In this document: positions 33,471 through 43,483 of the stretch, in pieces
How positions within the stretch are numbered: the stretch's first letter is position 1
Layout of the letters: each line of letters opens with the position of its first letter
Assembly: GCF_002834235.1 (NCBI RefSeq)
Contig: NZ_NNBY01000036.1
Location: forward strand, 124,001-188,000
From: Ruminococcus bromii
Lineage (GTDB): Bacteria > Bacillota > Clostridia > Oscillospirales > Acutalibacteraceae
Reading direction: 5' to 3'
Length of the DNA: 64,000 nt
Notes under the pieces: generated by a model
The model's input: only the letters and a program-made list of their open reading frames with translations
Databases searched by the model: none
What the model was told of the DNA's origin: nothing
Translations under genes and position numbers: made by a program

Positions 33471-36400
33471 TTAAGAATCGCAAATTGACTTCATTACAAC
33501 TGATAGGCGATTCCACTCAGCTTTCTTCTCGTTGCTCACTCTTTCATCTTGTATGAGCTTTTTGATTAATTCGGAACAAACTCTCCAATTTCCGTTGGAA
33601 GTTTCCGCAATAATAGTATGTGTATATGCTCCTAACCGAAGAATAGAATCCAAGTATTTAACGTAATGATTAACGAGCATACAGTCAGTATCAAATGTAC
33701 CGACATTAGCTCCTGAATAGATCTGGAACCATGCGTTGTATTGCAAACAGACAGTTGACAATACATCCTCGCTCAACTTATTTCCGTTAGCATTACTGAT
33801 TTTTTCAAGCCGCATTTGATGAAGATAAGCGAATTTAGCACTCAATTCTAAAATAAGTATGGCGTTTGTTCCAGTCCAAATAGTAGAATAATTACTCCAA
33901 TCCGATAAAACTGTTTTAGTATTTTTATCACGGTAATCTACTATCTTTCTAAACGAAACAAGCATTTTATTCGTTTGAATTAAAAATGCTTTTCTGCTTG
34001 ATCCGGAAACAGCAGATATAGCTCGGTAAACCTTGACCACAAATGCAGCTAAGGCTTTGTACAATGATTTCTTTTTGCTCCCGTATTCAATAGCCCTTTT
34101 GTTGGCTTCTTTCCATTCTATCGTGTCAGGTTTGAAATCGTTTGACAACGCTTCATTAATCTTCTTTGATAATGAATTTGTTATTGAGAAATATTTTTCT
34201 GCTATTGCTAAAATAGTGAAATAGCATTCCGAGAAATCATTTCCAAACTCTCTAAATTCATTTTCAGCCTCATCGCCAAGCGGAAGAATGCTTTTAGCTC
34301 TTTCAACAAATGAATCTGATTTTGCGTCAAGAACATTGATTAAATAATTACCACACTCATACAATGCGTTATTATACGCAGGGTGATTCGATAATAATGG
34401 TTTCTCTCCGTCAAAGTCAATGTTCACATATCTTTTAATATCTTTGATAACAGAAGCTGTTTCTTTAAGGAGTATTTGCTTCATCTTTGGTACGTCGTGT
34501 AACGATTTAAGTATATTAAAAAGTGAAAGGTAATTGTTAATTGTGCACATATACATATCATCACAATGCGTAGAATAATTCTTTGACAATGTCATGTATG
34601 CAAAATAAAGATTTGCGTAATTCCAACAAAGCTTTTTTAAGTCACGAGTTACAGCTCCATCAAATTCAGCGTTCTTCTTTTCAAAGGCTCGTTTTTGCTC
34701 TGCAATATGTTTTTTTGTTTCAGCAATATCGCTTGCTTCACTTAGCCTATTAAGCTTTCTCTCTAAATTCGCTATATTACCGGATATAACAGTAATCTCC
34801 GCAAATTTCTTATTTATATCTTTCTTTACTGTTTCGGCTTGTTGTCTATATACATCAAATTCAACCTTCATTTTCTCCTGCATTATTGATGCACTTCGTT
34901 TCAACAAAGCCTTATAGGTTTCGTTATTTTTTAAATGCTCAAAAAGCTGTTTGTTGGTGGGCGAATCATACTTTTTCTTCGAAACGCCTTTTTCCCATTC
35001 ACAAACACGCATTTTAAACGGTTTCAACAGGTTTTCATAGAATATTAGTGCTTGACCTGTTCCAAATGTTCCTTGTTCTTCTAATTGGTCAGCAGATGCA
35101 GACATTGTGCTACCGAGCAAATTCCTGTCATCTTGAGCCGTTATTCTATGACCGAGTTTCAATCCCGTATTTTTAAGGACTTCTGGAGCCATAGCTGTAG
35201 GGAGCTGGTCAGCAATTACAATACCTTCGCCTAATGCGCGCACTTCCGCTAACATCTTTACAAGGTATTTTGTAGCCGATATTTTAGGATCGACAGATCC
35301 ACCAACCGGATCATCGGTTGTAGGTCCAATTAGATTATGAGCTTCCTCATAGAAAATAATATGTTCTATCTCCCTTTTAGTTTTTTTGATTTCATCCTTT
35401 ACAACATCACTTGTTTTACGGATTTTAAGGACTTCTCTTATTAACGTAGAAATAAGTAGGGACATAAAGTTTGCCGGTCCCTCTCCGAGAGATTCCAATT
35501 CGATAATGACAGGTCGGCTTAACCAATCTTCGGGTTCTACACTTGAACGTCTAACATTGTAAACGTGACCTATTTCTCTACGCAACAAACTACCAATTCG
35601 TACTTCCATAACAGAACGAATATTAGCTTTAGATTCACCTTCATATCCTGATTCCTCAACAGCAACCTTTAATGAATCATAAAGTTCTTGCATTGTAGGA
35701 TATTCTTTTGTTCCATCGTTTCGTTCGTTTATATTCCAACCTTTATCCAAATATACTTTTTCAATACAACCATCTATTAAGAATGGAGAAGGCGGAATAA
35801 GTTCAAAGGCTCCAGCAAAAACAGCGTTTAGATTTGCAATATGTTCTGCCAAAGTAAGTCCAACGGGGAATTGAAATGGATTGATATGCAAAGGAAAGTA
35901 TGTATCTGCTCCCGGTGAGAACACACATAAGTCCTGCATTCCCTCAATCATTGCTAAAGCTCTATATTCTTGCTTTGCAGGTTCTAGCACCAAGAACGGA
36001 ACATGTTGCTCTGTATCTCTCCACAATGTAGTAACCAAATAAAGCATAGTATTTGTTTTACCAGCACCGGGAACGCCAGCAATAAAGGCATGTTTTTTAA
36101 AAAGCTTAACAGGAAAAGTAACATCATATCCCATACTGCTTGTACCAAGCGATATAACCTCATGTAATTCTCCCGTATCCTTATCAATAGAAACTTCCTT
36201 TGAGAAAGGAATCGGATCGGTTTCTTTCTGGCATTCAATCGCTTCACCAGGATACAAAATCGGAAAAGAGAACATTGGACGTATTTCTTCCAATGTATAA
36301 AGAGATAAGAAAGGTGCAACATAATTACCTGATTCTTTTTCGACATGGAGAATCTTTGCATCACTTTCGTACATATTGAATCCTTCTTCAGAATTCATCG

Positions 36401-37445
36401 TTTCAATCAAATATGTACCCGATTCAACTGCCTCTGCTGCTACGCTATCAGCAAGCATAACAGCAATATCGGGTGAATCGGCAAATGCAACAACATTAGC
36501 AAGAAACTGTGGAAATTTCATTAGGTTAGTTAAATACTTATCCCAAGACTTAACGATATTCTCGCTGTTATCATCTTTTCCTTGATTTCTGTCAGAGATT
36601 CTTCTTCTCGTTTCGGTATAGGGTAAACGCTGACGAATAGCCTGAGTATGCTCAACGGGGAAAATATCAATACGCAAAACAGCGCTTCGATCATAACCCT
36701 CCATAAGTTTAAGGACATTGTATAGACGTCCGGTTTCGCAAGGTTCCCATTCCATAATAGAGTAAAGTGTAACTGCTCCAGCTTCATCTGTATTTAAGCG
36801 GTTTTGTGCCGGCAACGAATAATCCTTTTTAGTTAAAAACGCTCCATAGGAGAACTTCTTGTTAAGGATAATTCTTCCTCTATCATCTACGGGCATACGG
36901 TTGAAACTCAGCATAGCATCTGCATCTGAGGCGATTTCGCATACAATATGAGTTTTTTCTCCGCTTTGAATTTCCTCTTGTGCCTTTAATACTTCATCAG
37001 GCTTTGTCTTGCCCAAACTGTACTTTTTGATTTTGCCTGATATGTTTACAAGTTTAAGAACAGGCAAAGTCGTTCCATCAGATAAAGGTTCCTCTTCTAT
37101 TGAGAAGTTTTGAGCAACTTCATAACAAAAGAATTCATAATAATTGCTCAGCACAGATGTTGTTAGGAATTCTCTTATACCATCAAGTTTATTTCTGTCT
37201 TGTGCTGTTGCATAAAAAATAATGGACAAATGATGTCCTTTCGGAATACTTCTATCTGGGTTATAATAATACAGAAGATGAAAGTAAACTCCTGATGTAT
37301 AACCAAGACGATGTAATTGGCGCAAGAACACACCGTGTTTGTCCATTATGTTTTCGACACTTGAACCATCAAAAACGCTGTACTTAGTCAGCGTTAAATC
37401 AGGCAATTTATTAACAGAAAAACAAAGATAGTATAATTGATTCAT
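33471..37445 (-). CDS. HerA-like ATPase with long helical C-terminus
   Basis: 1324 residues. The N-terminal ~420 residues are mixed alpha/beta without a family I can name. The HerA/DUF87-type motor then has Walker A GVPGAGKTNTM (about 455-465), Walker B HIIFYEEAHNL (about 690-700) and the sensor-like LKNTGLKLGHRITAQDDRNL. The remaining ~470 residues are coiled-coil/helical. HerA/VirB4-class ATPases form hexamers that pump DNA or protein. It starts one base inside the stop of the small helical gene (TAATG). Its pairing with the FtsK-type ATPase in one operon is the hallmark of this locus. Confidence 0.85.
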   Translation of the reverse strand: MNQLYYLCFSVNKLPDLTLTKYSVFDGSSVENIMDKHGVFLRQLHRLGYTSGVYFHLLYYYNPDRSIPKGHHLSIIFYATAQDRNKLDGIREFLTTSVLSNYYEFFCYEVAQNFSIEEEPLSDGTTLPVLKLVNISGKIKKYSLGKTKPDEVLKAQEEIQSGEKTHIVCEIASDADAMLSFNRMPVDDRGRIILNKKFSYGAFLTKKDYSLPAQNRLNTDEAGAVTLYSIMEWEPCETGRLYNVLKLMEGYDRSAVLRIDIFPVEHTQAIRQRLPYTETRRRISDRNQGKDDNSENIVKSWDKYLTNLMKFPQFLANVVAFADSPDIAVMLADSVAAEAVESGTYLIETMNSEEGFNMYESDAKILHVEKESGNYVAPFLSLYTLEEIRPMFSFPILYPGEAIECQKETDPIPFSKEVSIDKDTGELHEVISLGTSSMGYDVTFPVKLFKKHAFIAGVPGAGKTNTMLYLVTTLWRDTEQHVPFLVLEPAKQEYRALAMIEGMQDLCVFSPGADTYFPLHINPFQFPVGLTLAEHIANLNAVFAGAFELIPPSPFLIDGCIEKVYLDKGWNINERNDGTKEYPTMQELYDSLKVAVEESGYEGESKANIRSVMEVRIGSLLRREIGHVYNVRRSSVEPEDWLSRPVIIELESLGEGPANFMSLLISTLIREVLKIRKTSDVVKDEIKKTKREIEHIIFYEEAHNLIGPTTDDPVGGSVDPKISATKYLVKMLAEVRALGEGIVIADQLPTAMAPEVLKNTGLKLGHRITAQDDRNLLGSTMSASADQLEEQGTFGTGQALIFYENLLKPFKMRVCEWEKGVSKKKYDSPTNKQLFEHLKNNETYKALLKRSASIMQEKMKVEFDVYRQQAETVKKDINKKFAEITVISGNIANLERKLNRLSEASDIAETKKHIAEQKRAFEKKNAEFDGAVTRDLKKLCWNYANLYFAYMTLSKNYSTHCDDMYMCTINNYLSLFNILKSLHDVPKMKQILLKETASVIKDIKRYVNIDFDGEKPLLSNHPAYNNALYECGNYLINVLDAKSDSFVERAKSILPLGDEAENEFREFGNDFSECYFTILAIAEKYFSITNSLSKKINEALSNDFKPDTIEWKEANKRAIEYGSKKKSLYKALAAFVVKVYRAISAVSGSSRKAFLIQTNKMLVSFRKIVDYRDKNTKTVLSDWSNYSTIWTGTNAILILELSAKFAYLHQMRLEKISNANGNKLSEDVLSTVCLQYNAWFQIYSGANVGTFDTDCMLVNHYVKYLDSILRLGAYTHTIIAETSNGNWRVCSELIKKLIQDERVSNEKKAEWNRLSVVMKSICDS

Positions 37446-37924
37446 TAGAATACTCCCTCTAATTCGGCAGCCTTTTGTTCAAATTTAGACTGCATCTCAT
37501 CATTAACTTGGTCGCTTTCTTCTGCGATTTCCTGAAACTCTTGACCGCTTTGTTCCAAGCTGCTGGACAGATTAGAGCCTGTGTCGCTGAAATCGTCTGT
37601 CATTTCGGACGCTTTTTCGGCATCAGCCATTTCTGTTTCGCTGTATTCGGTAGATTGCTCTGATGTTTCTTTTAATGATTCGCCTACTTCGGAACCCGGT
37701 TCTTTAATTTCGCTTTCCGCAAGCCCTTTGGCAATACCATCTGCTTCGCTACGGGCAGCATCAACAGCGGCTTTGTCATCATCATCTATTGCTTCAATTT
37801 GTTCAAGTGCTTGTGCAGAAGTTTCCGCTTCTTCAATTTTCTGCTCGCCGACCTCTTGAATCTCCTGACCTCTCTCTTGATCACTTTCAACTTTTTGGCG
37901 CTGTTCAAGTTTTAAGGAACCCAT
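37445..37924 (-). CDS. Small acidic helical protein, paralogue A
   Basis: 159 residues, very rich in Glu/Gln/Ser/Ala and almost entirely helical. It shares with the next protein an MGSLKLE start, a GEQKI segment, AIDDD-KAAV-AAR, and a closing FQEI...EMQSK-EQ-A-LE-F. The size, helical hairpin-like build and position between two ATPases recall the small substrates of ESX/type VII secretion, but no WxG motif is present. It could also be an adaptor or anchoring subunit. AAAGGAGG precedes the ATG. Confidence 0.6.
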   Translation of the reverse strand: MGSLKLEQRQKVESDQERGQEIQEVGEQKIEEAETSAQALEQIEAIDDDDKAAVDAARSEADGIAKGLAESEIKEPGSEVGESLKETSEQSTEYSETEMADAEKASEMTDDFSDTGSNLSSSLEQSGQEFQEIAEESDQVNDEMQSKFEQKAAELEGVF

Positions 37925-37962
37925 AAATAAACCTCCTTTAAGAATATAAACATTTTTAAATG

Positions 37963-38340
37963 TTAGAAAAGATTTTCTAAACTTACTGCTAATTGTTCAA
38001 GCTTTGATTGCATTTCACTTTCATTTTGTTCAGTTTTATCTACAATTTCTTGAAACACTTGTTTTTCATAATTAAATGTCAAAACAGATTCTAAGGAACA
38101 CCTTACATAATCAAATGATTGCCCGTCGTCTTTATCTTGTGGAATAATATCAAAATTATCATCTGATTCGTTACGGGCGGCTTCAACAGCAGCTTTGTCA
38201 TCATCTATTGCTTCAATTATGTTGAAAGTAAGATACTCTTCTAATTCTCTAATCTTTTGTTCTCCTATTTCTAGAATTTCGTGACCACTTTCTTTTTCTC
38301 TTTCAATTTTTTTGCGTGCTTCTAATTTCAAAGAGCCCAT
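37963..38340 (-). CDS. Small helical protein, paralogue B
   Basis: 125 residues, paralogous to the 159-residue neighbour at both ends (MGSLKLEARKKIE, GEQKI, AIDDDKAAVEAARNE, FQEIVDKTEQNESEMQSKLE). The middle is shorter and diverged, with a hydrophobic patch (FDYVRCSLESVLTFNYEKQV). The duplication suggests heterodimeric or alternative substrates/adaptors of the ATPase machine. A GAGG site precedes the ATG. Confidence 0.6.
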   Translation of the reverse strand: MGSLKLEARKKIEREKESGHEILEIGEQKIRELEEYLTFNIIEAIDDDKAAVEAARNESDDNFDIIPQDKDDGQSFDYVRCSLESVLTFNYEKQVFQEIVDKTEQNESEMQSKLEQLAVSLENLF

Positions 38341-38413
38341 AGCGTTTTCCTCTAAGATACATCAATGACTTTTGCAGAGGCAACATTATTTGCCACCTCT
38401 GCAAAAATAATAG

Positions 38414-41400
38414 CTACTTTAATCTCTCACTGATTTCTTTCAGCCAATCTTCATCAGGAGCTTGATACGGTCTGAATTTCTGATTATCTCTTGCTCTGTT
38501 ATAGTAAATCGCATTATTCTCGCTCATCAAGCTAACATCATTTGCGCTGACGAAACGAGAAAAATCTTCCGGCGACATATCAAAAGCGACCTTCATATTG
38601 AAGAATGACATCATATCTTTGTCGTCCTGATAAAGCGGTGCAAAACTATCTTGCCAAATAACTGTATGAATACCTGCTTGTGCACCACTCTTAACAATCT
38701 GCCTAAACATTTCTTTTGGAGAGAGTTTTGGGTGGTTATCAGCACTTGGCATAATATTAAAGAGATTATCAATATCCTCGGACTGTGATAACTTCTTTTC
38801 TGATTTGAGTTCTTCAGCTCTTTGATAACCAAATACAAAAAAGTATTTATCTGTTTTTACAGCACCTTTTGATTCAACATCGTCATAGTACTCAGATAGA
38901 ATATCCTGAACTTCATTCATATCACCACAAGCTATATAATTCACAAATTCAGGTAAATACTCTGACAACAACTGAGGTGTGTCCTTAAAATAACTATCCT
39001 CAAGAGGCTTACAGTTAAATAAAGTGATAAATGGTTTCTCAGGTGTTTTCCTATGGATAACCCAATAATTGATACACAAGCTCAAAATAGCAAACGCAAA
39101 CATACTACGCGCTTTTTCTGTGTCACTACCAATCATCAACAAGTTGGAATATTCTTTCCTTTCAAAGTCCATAGTCATATTATTGGTAACGCTAAGCGGT
39201 TCGCCAATGTAAAGCCTTCCAGGAGTTTTATAGTTAGCAGCAGAATATGTCCGGAACTGATTGAATACGCTGTATTTATTATCCTCAATATTCGACAACA
39301 GAATGCGAGTGGGCTGCTTTGGATCAGCAAAGGATTTAGTTTTGTCACTAATATCTTGCAACATTCCTCTGTGTTTGCTTGGATCAATGTACGCAACACG
39401 GAAATGGCTGTTATATTCCTTGTTTCCTGCTTCGGAATTATAAACTGCACGTCCCGGATCATCTATTGAAATCTGGTCAATTTCGCTGCTACCGTTATCC
39501 AGAAGCAGATTGGCATCAGCCTTAGAGCATTTTAAAACAATTCTAACCGCCATTTGGTCAAATACAGCACGGTCAATACCTGTTATATTTGAATAACTTT
39601 GAGAAGCAAGAATAAGATGGACACCAAACGCACGTCCTTGTCTAACAATACGTTCCATAATTACTGCTGATTTTTTTGCAAACTCATCATTAGAGTTGGA
39701 AAACAGTTCATGAAATTCATCCATAATAACAAGAATACGAGGCATCTTTTTACCTAATTCACGATACTCCTCGATCTTGTCAACGTGGTTTTTCTTAAAC
39801 AAATCAGCACGGATTTTTTGCTCGCGTTCAAGTGCTACTAAGATGTTATAACCAAACTCACGTTCACTTTCTATTGCAACCACTTTGAAAGATGGAAGTA
39901 CAAAGTCCGCATAAATCTTAAATTCAACACCACGTTTGAAATCGACAAGATAGATTGAAAGCTCATCCGGTGAATACTGAGTAAGCGTTCTTAGAATAAT
40001 CGTATGAAGCAGACTTGATTTACCTGATCCTGCAACACCAGCGATTAAGGCGTGATGGCTACCGCCAACTCCAAGTGTGAGATACTGTACTTCATTAGCA
40101 CCGTGAATACCTATTGGAATTCTTATTCCGTCTTTTGTGGTATTCGTTGTATCTGCATCTTCAACTTTTTCTATACCTATTACAACTTTTTCTGCATTCT
40201 TTATTCCTTTCTTTAAAGTTGCAATAATCTTATCCATTTGCGCTTGGCTTGGAAGTGCCAATCCTTTCCAAAGTAAAGGCTTTTCCTTGACCTTATCTTC
40301 AGAATATGTGATTTTTCTATTACGATCTATATAGTCAAATACTCGGAAGTTTGTTTCGATATTTGCAATCAATGGATAGGATCGCTCATTAACCTTTTTA
40401 TATTGACTTTCGTTACGATAAATTATTGTAAATACGCCACACTTTGGACCAGAGGTAACTATCTGCTCAAGCAGTTTAAGTGATTGGTCTGTTAATCCTG
40501 CCGGATAGTCCATTAGCATAATAACTTGATAAGCTTCTGCATTCTGCTCAGCCACACGGTTATACTCATAAATGTTATTAAATTTACCCTGTAAACATCT
40601 TTGGGTAACATTGGAAATATGGTCGGTCATTATTTTTAGCTTGCTTTCAATATCAGCTGGCGACGACCAAATCTTTCCGTTTATCACTTCGCTGGTTCTA
40701 TCATCAACATCTACTAAACGAGTAAACATTGCAAAACTTTCGCCAAGTCTAACGGGATCAATAAAGGTAAAGTTCAGTTTGCCGGGAGGTAGCATCATAA
40801 ACAATCGCATTCCTAAATCGCAAGCGTTATTTACAACAGTTATTCTTCCTTCTTCATTAAACCTGAACAAATAATTAAATTCAGGACCAAAGGAAACGCA
40901 AAATGGAATACTGATTTTATCTCCTCGATACATAAAATAGTAATTCTTATTTAATAATGACTTAGTATAATCACATAAATCCAAATGTGAAATGTCATAC
41001 TCAAGAGAGCTGATATGAATGTTACGAGGCATCTCGTTATAACATTCGTAATCCTCAAAAGATGGCTCCATTGCATATAATCTTGAATACTCATTAGCTA
41101 ATTCTTGAGGAGGGAATTGTTTGCAAAAACCTGCAACAAGTTTTTCAAGTTGCTGATTCAAACCATCGTTGCTTGATGCATATACCTTTGCTGTTTCCGC
41201 AAGGCTCTTATCCCTCTGTCTTGCAAATTCATCCGAAATAGAAACATATTCCTGATTAGCTGAATTCCAATTATCAAAAACCTTCTTGTGAGAGTCACTA
41301 CCAAGACCTTGATAACGAGTATGTAAACTATCTCTGTTTTGGATAATCCTGTTACGCAAAGTAACAATTTCTTGGTTTAATAATGATTCTGCCGTTCTAC

Positions 41401-41914
41401 AAAGATTATAGAAAGATGTTGACGAATTTGAAACCTTTTTCTTTTTGACAAGGCTTTCATTCGCCTCATATGCTTTTGCTGCAAAATGAATATCTCCTTG
41501 TAGAATCTGATCTATTGTAATATCGACTTGTTGAGATGGATCTCCTGACGCTTTATAGGCAGTTTGTTCAGTTATGCTTGACTCTGAATTGTGAAGTAAG
41601 GTTAACTGTTCTTTGCATTTTTGCAACCTTTCAAAATCAGATTTTTTGCTGTCTAAATCTTGACTAAAAACACCTTCTACGCATTTTTCGTAATCCGATA
41701 GAATTGTACCTGCCTTAACGGTAAAAGATTTTATTTTCTGTTCTGATTTTGTTCGTGTAGTATCCCACTCGCTTTTTTCTTCAGATGAACGGTTCTCTAT
41801 TACATTTTTTACAAATCTAATAGCTGACTTACAGCCTTTATCAAACACAATAAGATCTTTCAAAAACTTGACTAATAGCTTTTCTGTATACTCTATTTTC
41901 TCATTGGTTCCCAT
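38414..41914 (-). CDS. FtsK/SpoIIIE-type ATPase
   Basis: 1166 residues from ATG 41914, preceded by AAGGAGGTG. The N-terminal third is helical/coiled-coil with no obvious transmembrane helix, unlike chromosomal FtsK or EssC. A degenerate nucleotide-binding-like region (MMLPPGKLNFTFIDPVRLGE) precedes the active FtsK domain with Walker A GVAGSGKSSLL (about 625-635), IYLVDFKRGVEF, Walker B RILVIMDEFHELF and an Arg/sensor region GRAFGVHLILASQSY. A third ATPase-like module (NLLMIGSDTEKARSMFAFAI) lacks GK[S/T] and is probably inactive, as in multi-domain EccC/EssC proteins. It is likely the second motor of the operon's translocation machine. Confidence 0.9.
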   Translation of the reverse strand: MGTNEKIEYTEKLLVKFLKDLIVFDKGCKSAIRFVKNVIENRSSEEKSEWDTTRTKSEQKIKSFTVKAGTILSDYEKCVEGVFSQDLDSKKSDFERLQKCKEQLTLLHNSESSITEQTAYKASGDPSQQVDITIDQILQGDIHFAAKAYEANESLVKKKKVSNSSTSFYNLCRTAESLLNQEIVTLRNRIIQNRDSLHTRYQGLGSDSHKKVFDNWNSANQEYVSISDEFARQRDKSLAETAKVYASSNDGLNQQLEKLVAGFCKQFPPQELANEYSRLYAMEPSFEDYECYNEMPRNIHISSLEYDISHLDLCDYTKSLLNKNYYFMYRGDKISIPFCVSFGPEFNYLFRFNEEGRITVVNNACDLGMRLFMMLPPGKLNFTFIDPVRLGESFAMFTRLVDVDDRTSEVINGKIWSSPADIESKLKIMTDHISNVTQRCLQGKFNNIYEYNRVAEQNAEAYQVIMLMDYPAGLTDQSLKLLEQIVTSGPKCGVFTIIYRNESQYKKVNERSYPLIANIETNFRVFDYIDRNRKITYSEDKVKEKPLLWKGLALPSQAQMDKIIATLKKGIKNAEKVVIGIEKVEDADTTNTTKDGIRIPIGIHGANEVQYLTLGVGGSHHALIAGVAGSGKSSLLHTIILRTLTQYSPDELSIYLVDFKRGVEFKIYADFVLPSFKVVAIESEREFGYNILVALEREQKIRADLFKKNHVDKIEEYRELGKKMPRILVIMDEFHELFSNSNDEFAKKSAVIMERIVRQGRAFGVHLILASQSYSNITGIDRAVFDQMAVRIVLKCSKADANLLLDNGSSEIDQISIDDPGRAVYNSEAGNKEYNSHFRVAYIDPSKHRGMLQDISDKTKSFADPKQPTRILLSNIEDNKYSVFNQFRTYSAANYKTPGRLYIGEPLSVTNNMTMDFERKEYSNLLMIGSDTEKARSMFAFAILSLCINYWVIHRKTPEKPFITLFNCKPLEDSYFKDTPQLLSEYLPEFVNYIACGDMNEVQDILSEYYDDVESKGAVKTDKYFFVFGYQRAEELKSEKKLSQSEDIDNLFNIMPSADNHPKLSPKEMFRQIVKSGAQAGIHTVIWQDSFAPLYQDDKDMMSFFNMKVAFDMSPEDFSRFVSANDVSLMSENNAIYYNRARDNQKFRPYQAPDEDWLKEISERLK

Positions 41915-41930
41915 ACCCAAACACCTCCTT

Positions 41931-42971
41931 TTATATATAACGATTATATAATGAGCTGACATCTACGCCAACAGACTGCAACAACATATTAGTTATATCT
42001 GATTCAAGCAAGCTAAAGGCTTTTGCAAAATCATATTTGTCAGTAGCGATAATTGCTTCTTTATAGCTTTTCTCAATCCTGTCAATTTCTGTTAGTGTAC
42101 GATTAACAGTAACTTCATAATCTCTTAATGATTTCAATTCGGTAGCAATAAGATTAACTTGTTTATCTCGTTTGGTGGTCAATTCCTTGTGTTCTTTAAC
42201 CCAAGGATGCTGATTCTTAATATCCATCAGTGCCGCCTTTGCTTGCTCTGATTGTTGAAGAATTGTACCTATTTTCACCTGATACGAGTTTAAGGATTCT
42301 GCCGTACATTCATCCAACTTATAGACTTGATTCTTCAGCAAGGATGCGTCTTGGGCTGCTTGTTCCAAACTTATTATATGTTCACGGGAAAGGGTGCGGC
42401 AATCCATTTCCAACGCATATAATGCCTGTTCAATTTCTTCTAAATCAGACCACAAACCAAACAGTTTATTCTTTCGCTCCTCAATATCTCCTTGAAAAGT
42501 TTTTTTGATAATCAAAATATCGGTTTGTGATTTCTTTTTTATTTCGTGAGAGGCTAATTCTGATTTAATGGATTGTCTTAACAATTTGACAATATCTCCT
42601 ATTCCACTATATACCTGTCGAACCTCGCCTTTTGAAAACCTTAATGCGTTACAATAGTCTGAGTCCTGCACACTATCGAATCCTTTAAGAATAAGTTCAG
42701 CATCACTAACACACTTATTTTTTGCTAATAATCTTAACCAAAAGATTTCTGCCAAATCAGGCATCCACTCTATGACGGCATACGAAAGCTCCATAGCCTC
42801 GTCAAACTTTTTACTTTCAACCAGATAATTAACATGAGCATAGTCTGTAGCGATGTTTTTATGTATGATTTCTTCTGGGAGTTCTTGGAATCCACTTGTG
42901 TTTCCACAGAACAAGCATCTTGGTGCTTTATGCAAATATTTTCCGCATTTTGGGCATTTAACTATCTTCAT
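41931..42971 (-). CDS. Zinc-ribbon coiled-coil protein
   Basis: 346 residues. The N-terminal zinc ribbon is CPKCGKYLHKAPRCLFCG (Cys 6, 9, 19, 22). A TPR-like segment (FDEAMELSYAVIEWMPDLAEIFWLRLLA) and a long coiled coil follow to the end. It is cytoplasmic. The ATG overlaps the stop of the membrane-protein gene (ATGA), and FtsK follows 16 bases later. It may link the FtsK ATPase to the membrane partners; this is inferred from order. Confidence 0.65.
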   Translation of the reverse strand: MKIVKCPKCGKYLHKAPRCLFCGNTSGFQELPEEIIHKNIATDYAHVNYLVESKKFDEAMELSYAVIEWMPDLAEIFWLRLLAKNKCVSDAELILKGFDSVQDSDYCNALRFSKGEVRQVYSGIGDIVKLLRQSIKSELASHEIKKKSQTDILIIKKTFQGDIEERKNKLFGLWSDLEEIEQALYALEMDCRTLSREHIISLEQAAQDASLLKNQVYKLDECTAESLNSYQVKIGTILQQSEQAKAALMDIKNQHPWVKEHKELTTKRDKQVNLIATELKSLRDYEVTVNRTLTEIDRIEKSYKEAIIATDKYDFAKAFSLLESDITNMLLQSVGVDVSSLYNRYI

Positions 42972-43483
42972 TGTTTAATTCCCCCTGCTGCCAATTCGTT
43001 TGATATAGAATCGACTTTACCTTGTATTTCAGCAGCTTTTGTTAGCTCATCCATTATTTCTTTCATTTGTAAACTTGCTTTGAAAGAAGTGGAAACTATT
43101 GTTTTGCTAGTATTATTGTTGCTGGTACAACTATTGTTTATATTAAGCGCTTTCTGCTTAACTTCACCAGCCCATCTTTCTCTCTGTCTGCGTGCTTCTT
43201 CAGAGTTAGCAGCATTTCTCTTTGCTGTTTCTTCGTCTACTTTTGCTTTTGTTTTTACAATACCTACGATAAGACCAATGATCGCTCCACCTATTACACA
43301 AAAAAGTAATACATGAAAAAAAGCATCACCACCCATTGGGTCCGGTGTAGAAGCATTCCAGTTACACGATACAATTTGACATGTACAGCTCAGTAAACTC
43401 CAGACAACACTTAACAGCCATAATGCTACTGCGGCTCCTAATCCTATTCCTACACCCGCAAGTAAACACAAAAAAATTGTCAT
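42968..43483 (-). CDS. Two-pass membrane protein of the cargo operon
   Basis: 171 residues. Hydrophobic segments at about 3-33 and 56-76 are followed by a Lys/Glu-rich helical tail of about 95 residues, presumably cytoplasmic. No family recognised. It is coupled by ATGA overlaps to both neighbours, so its stoichiometry is likely tied to theirs. Possible membrane anchor of the complex. Confidence 0.65.
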   Translation of the reverse strand: MTIFLCLLAGVGIGLGAAVALWLLSVVWSLLSCTCQIVSCNWNASTPDPMGGDAFFHVLLFCVIGGAIIGLIVGIVKTKAKVDEETAKRNAANSEEARRQRERWAGEVKQKALNINNSCTSNNNTSKTIVSTSFKASLQMKEIMDELTKAAEIQGKVDSISNELAAGGIKQ

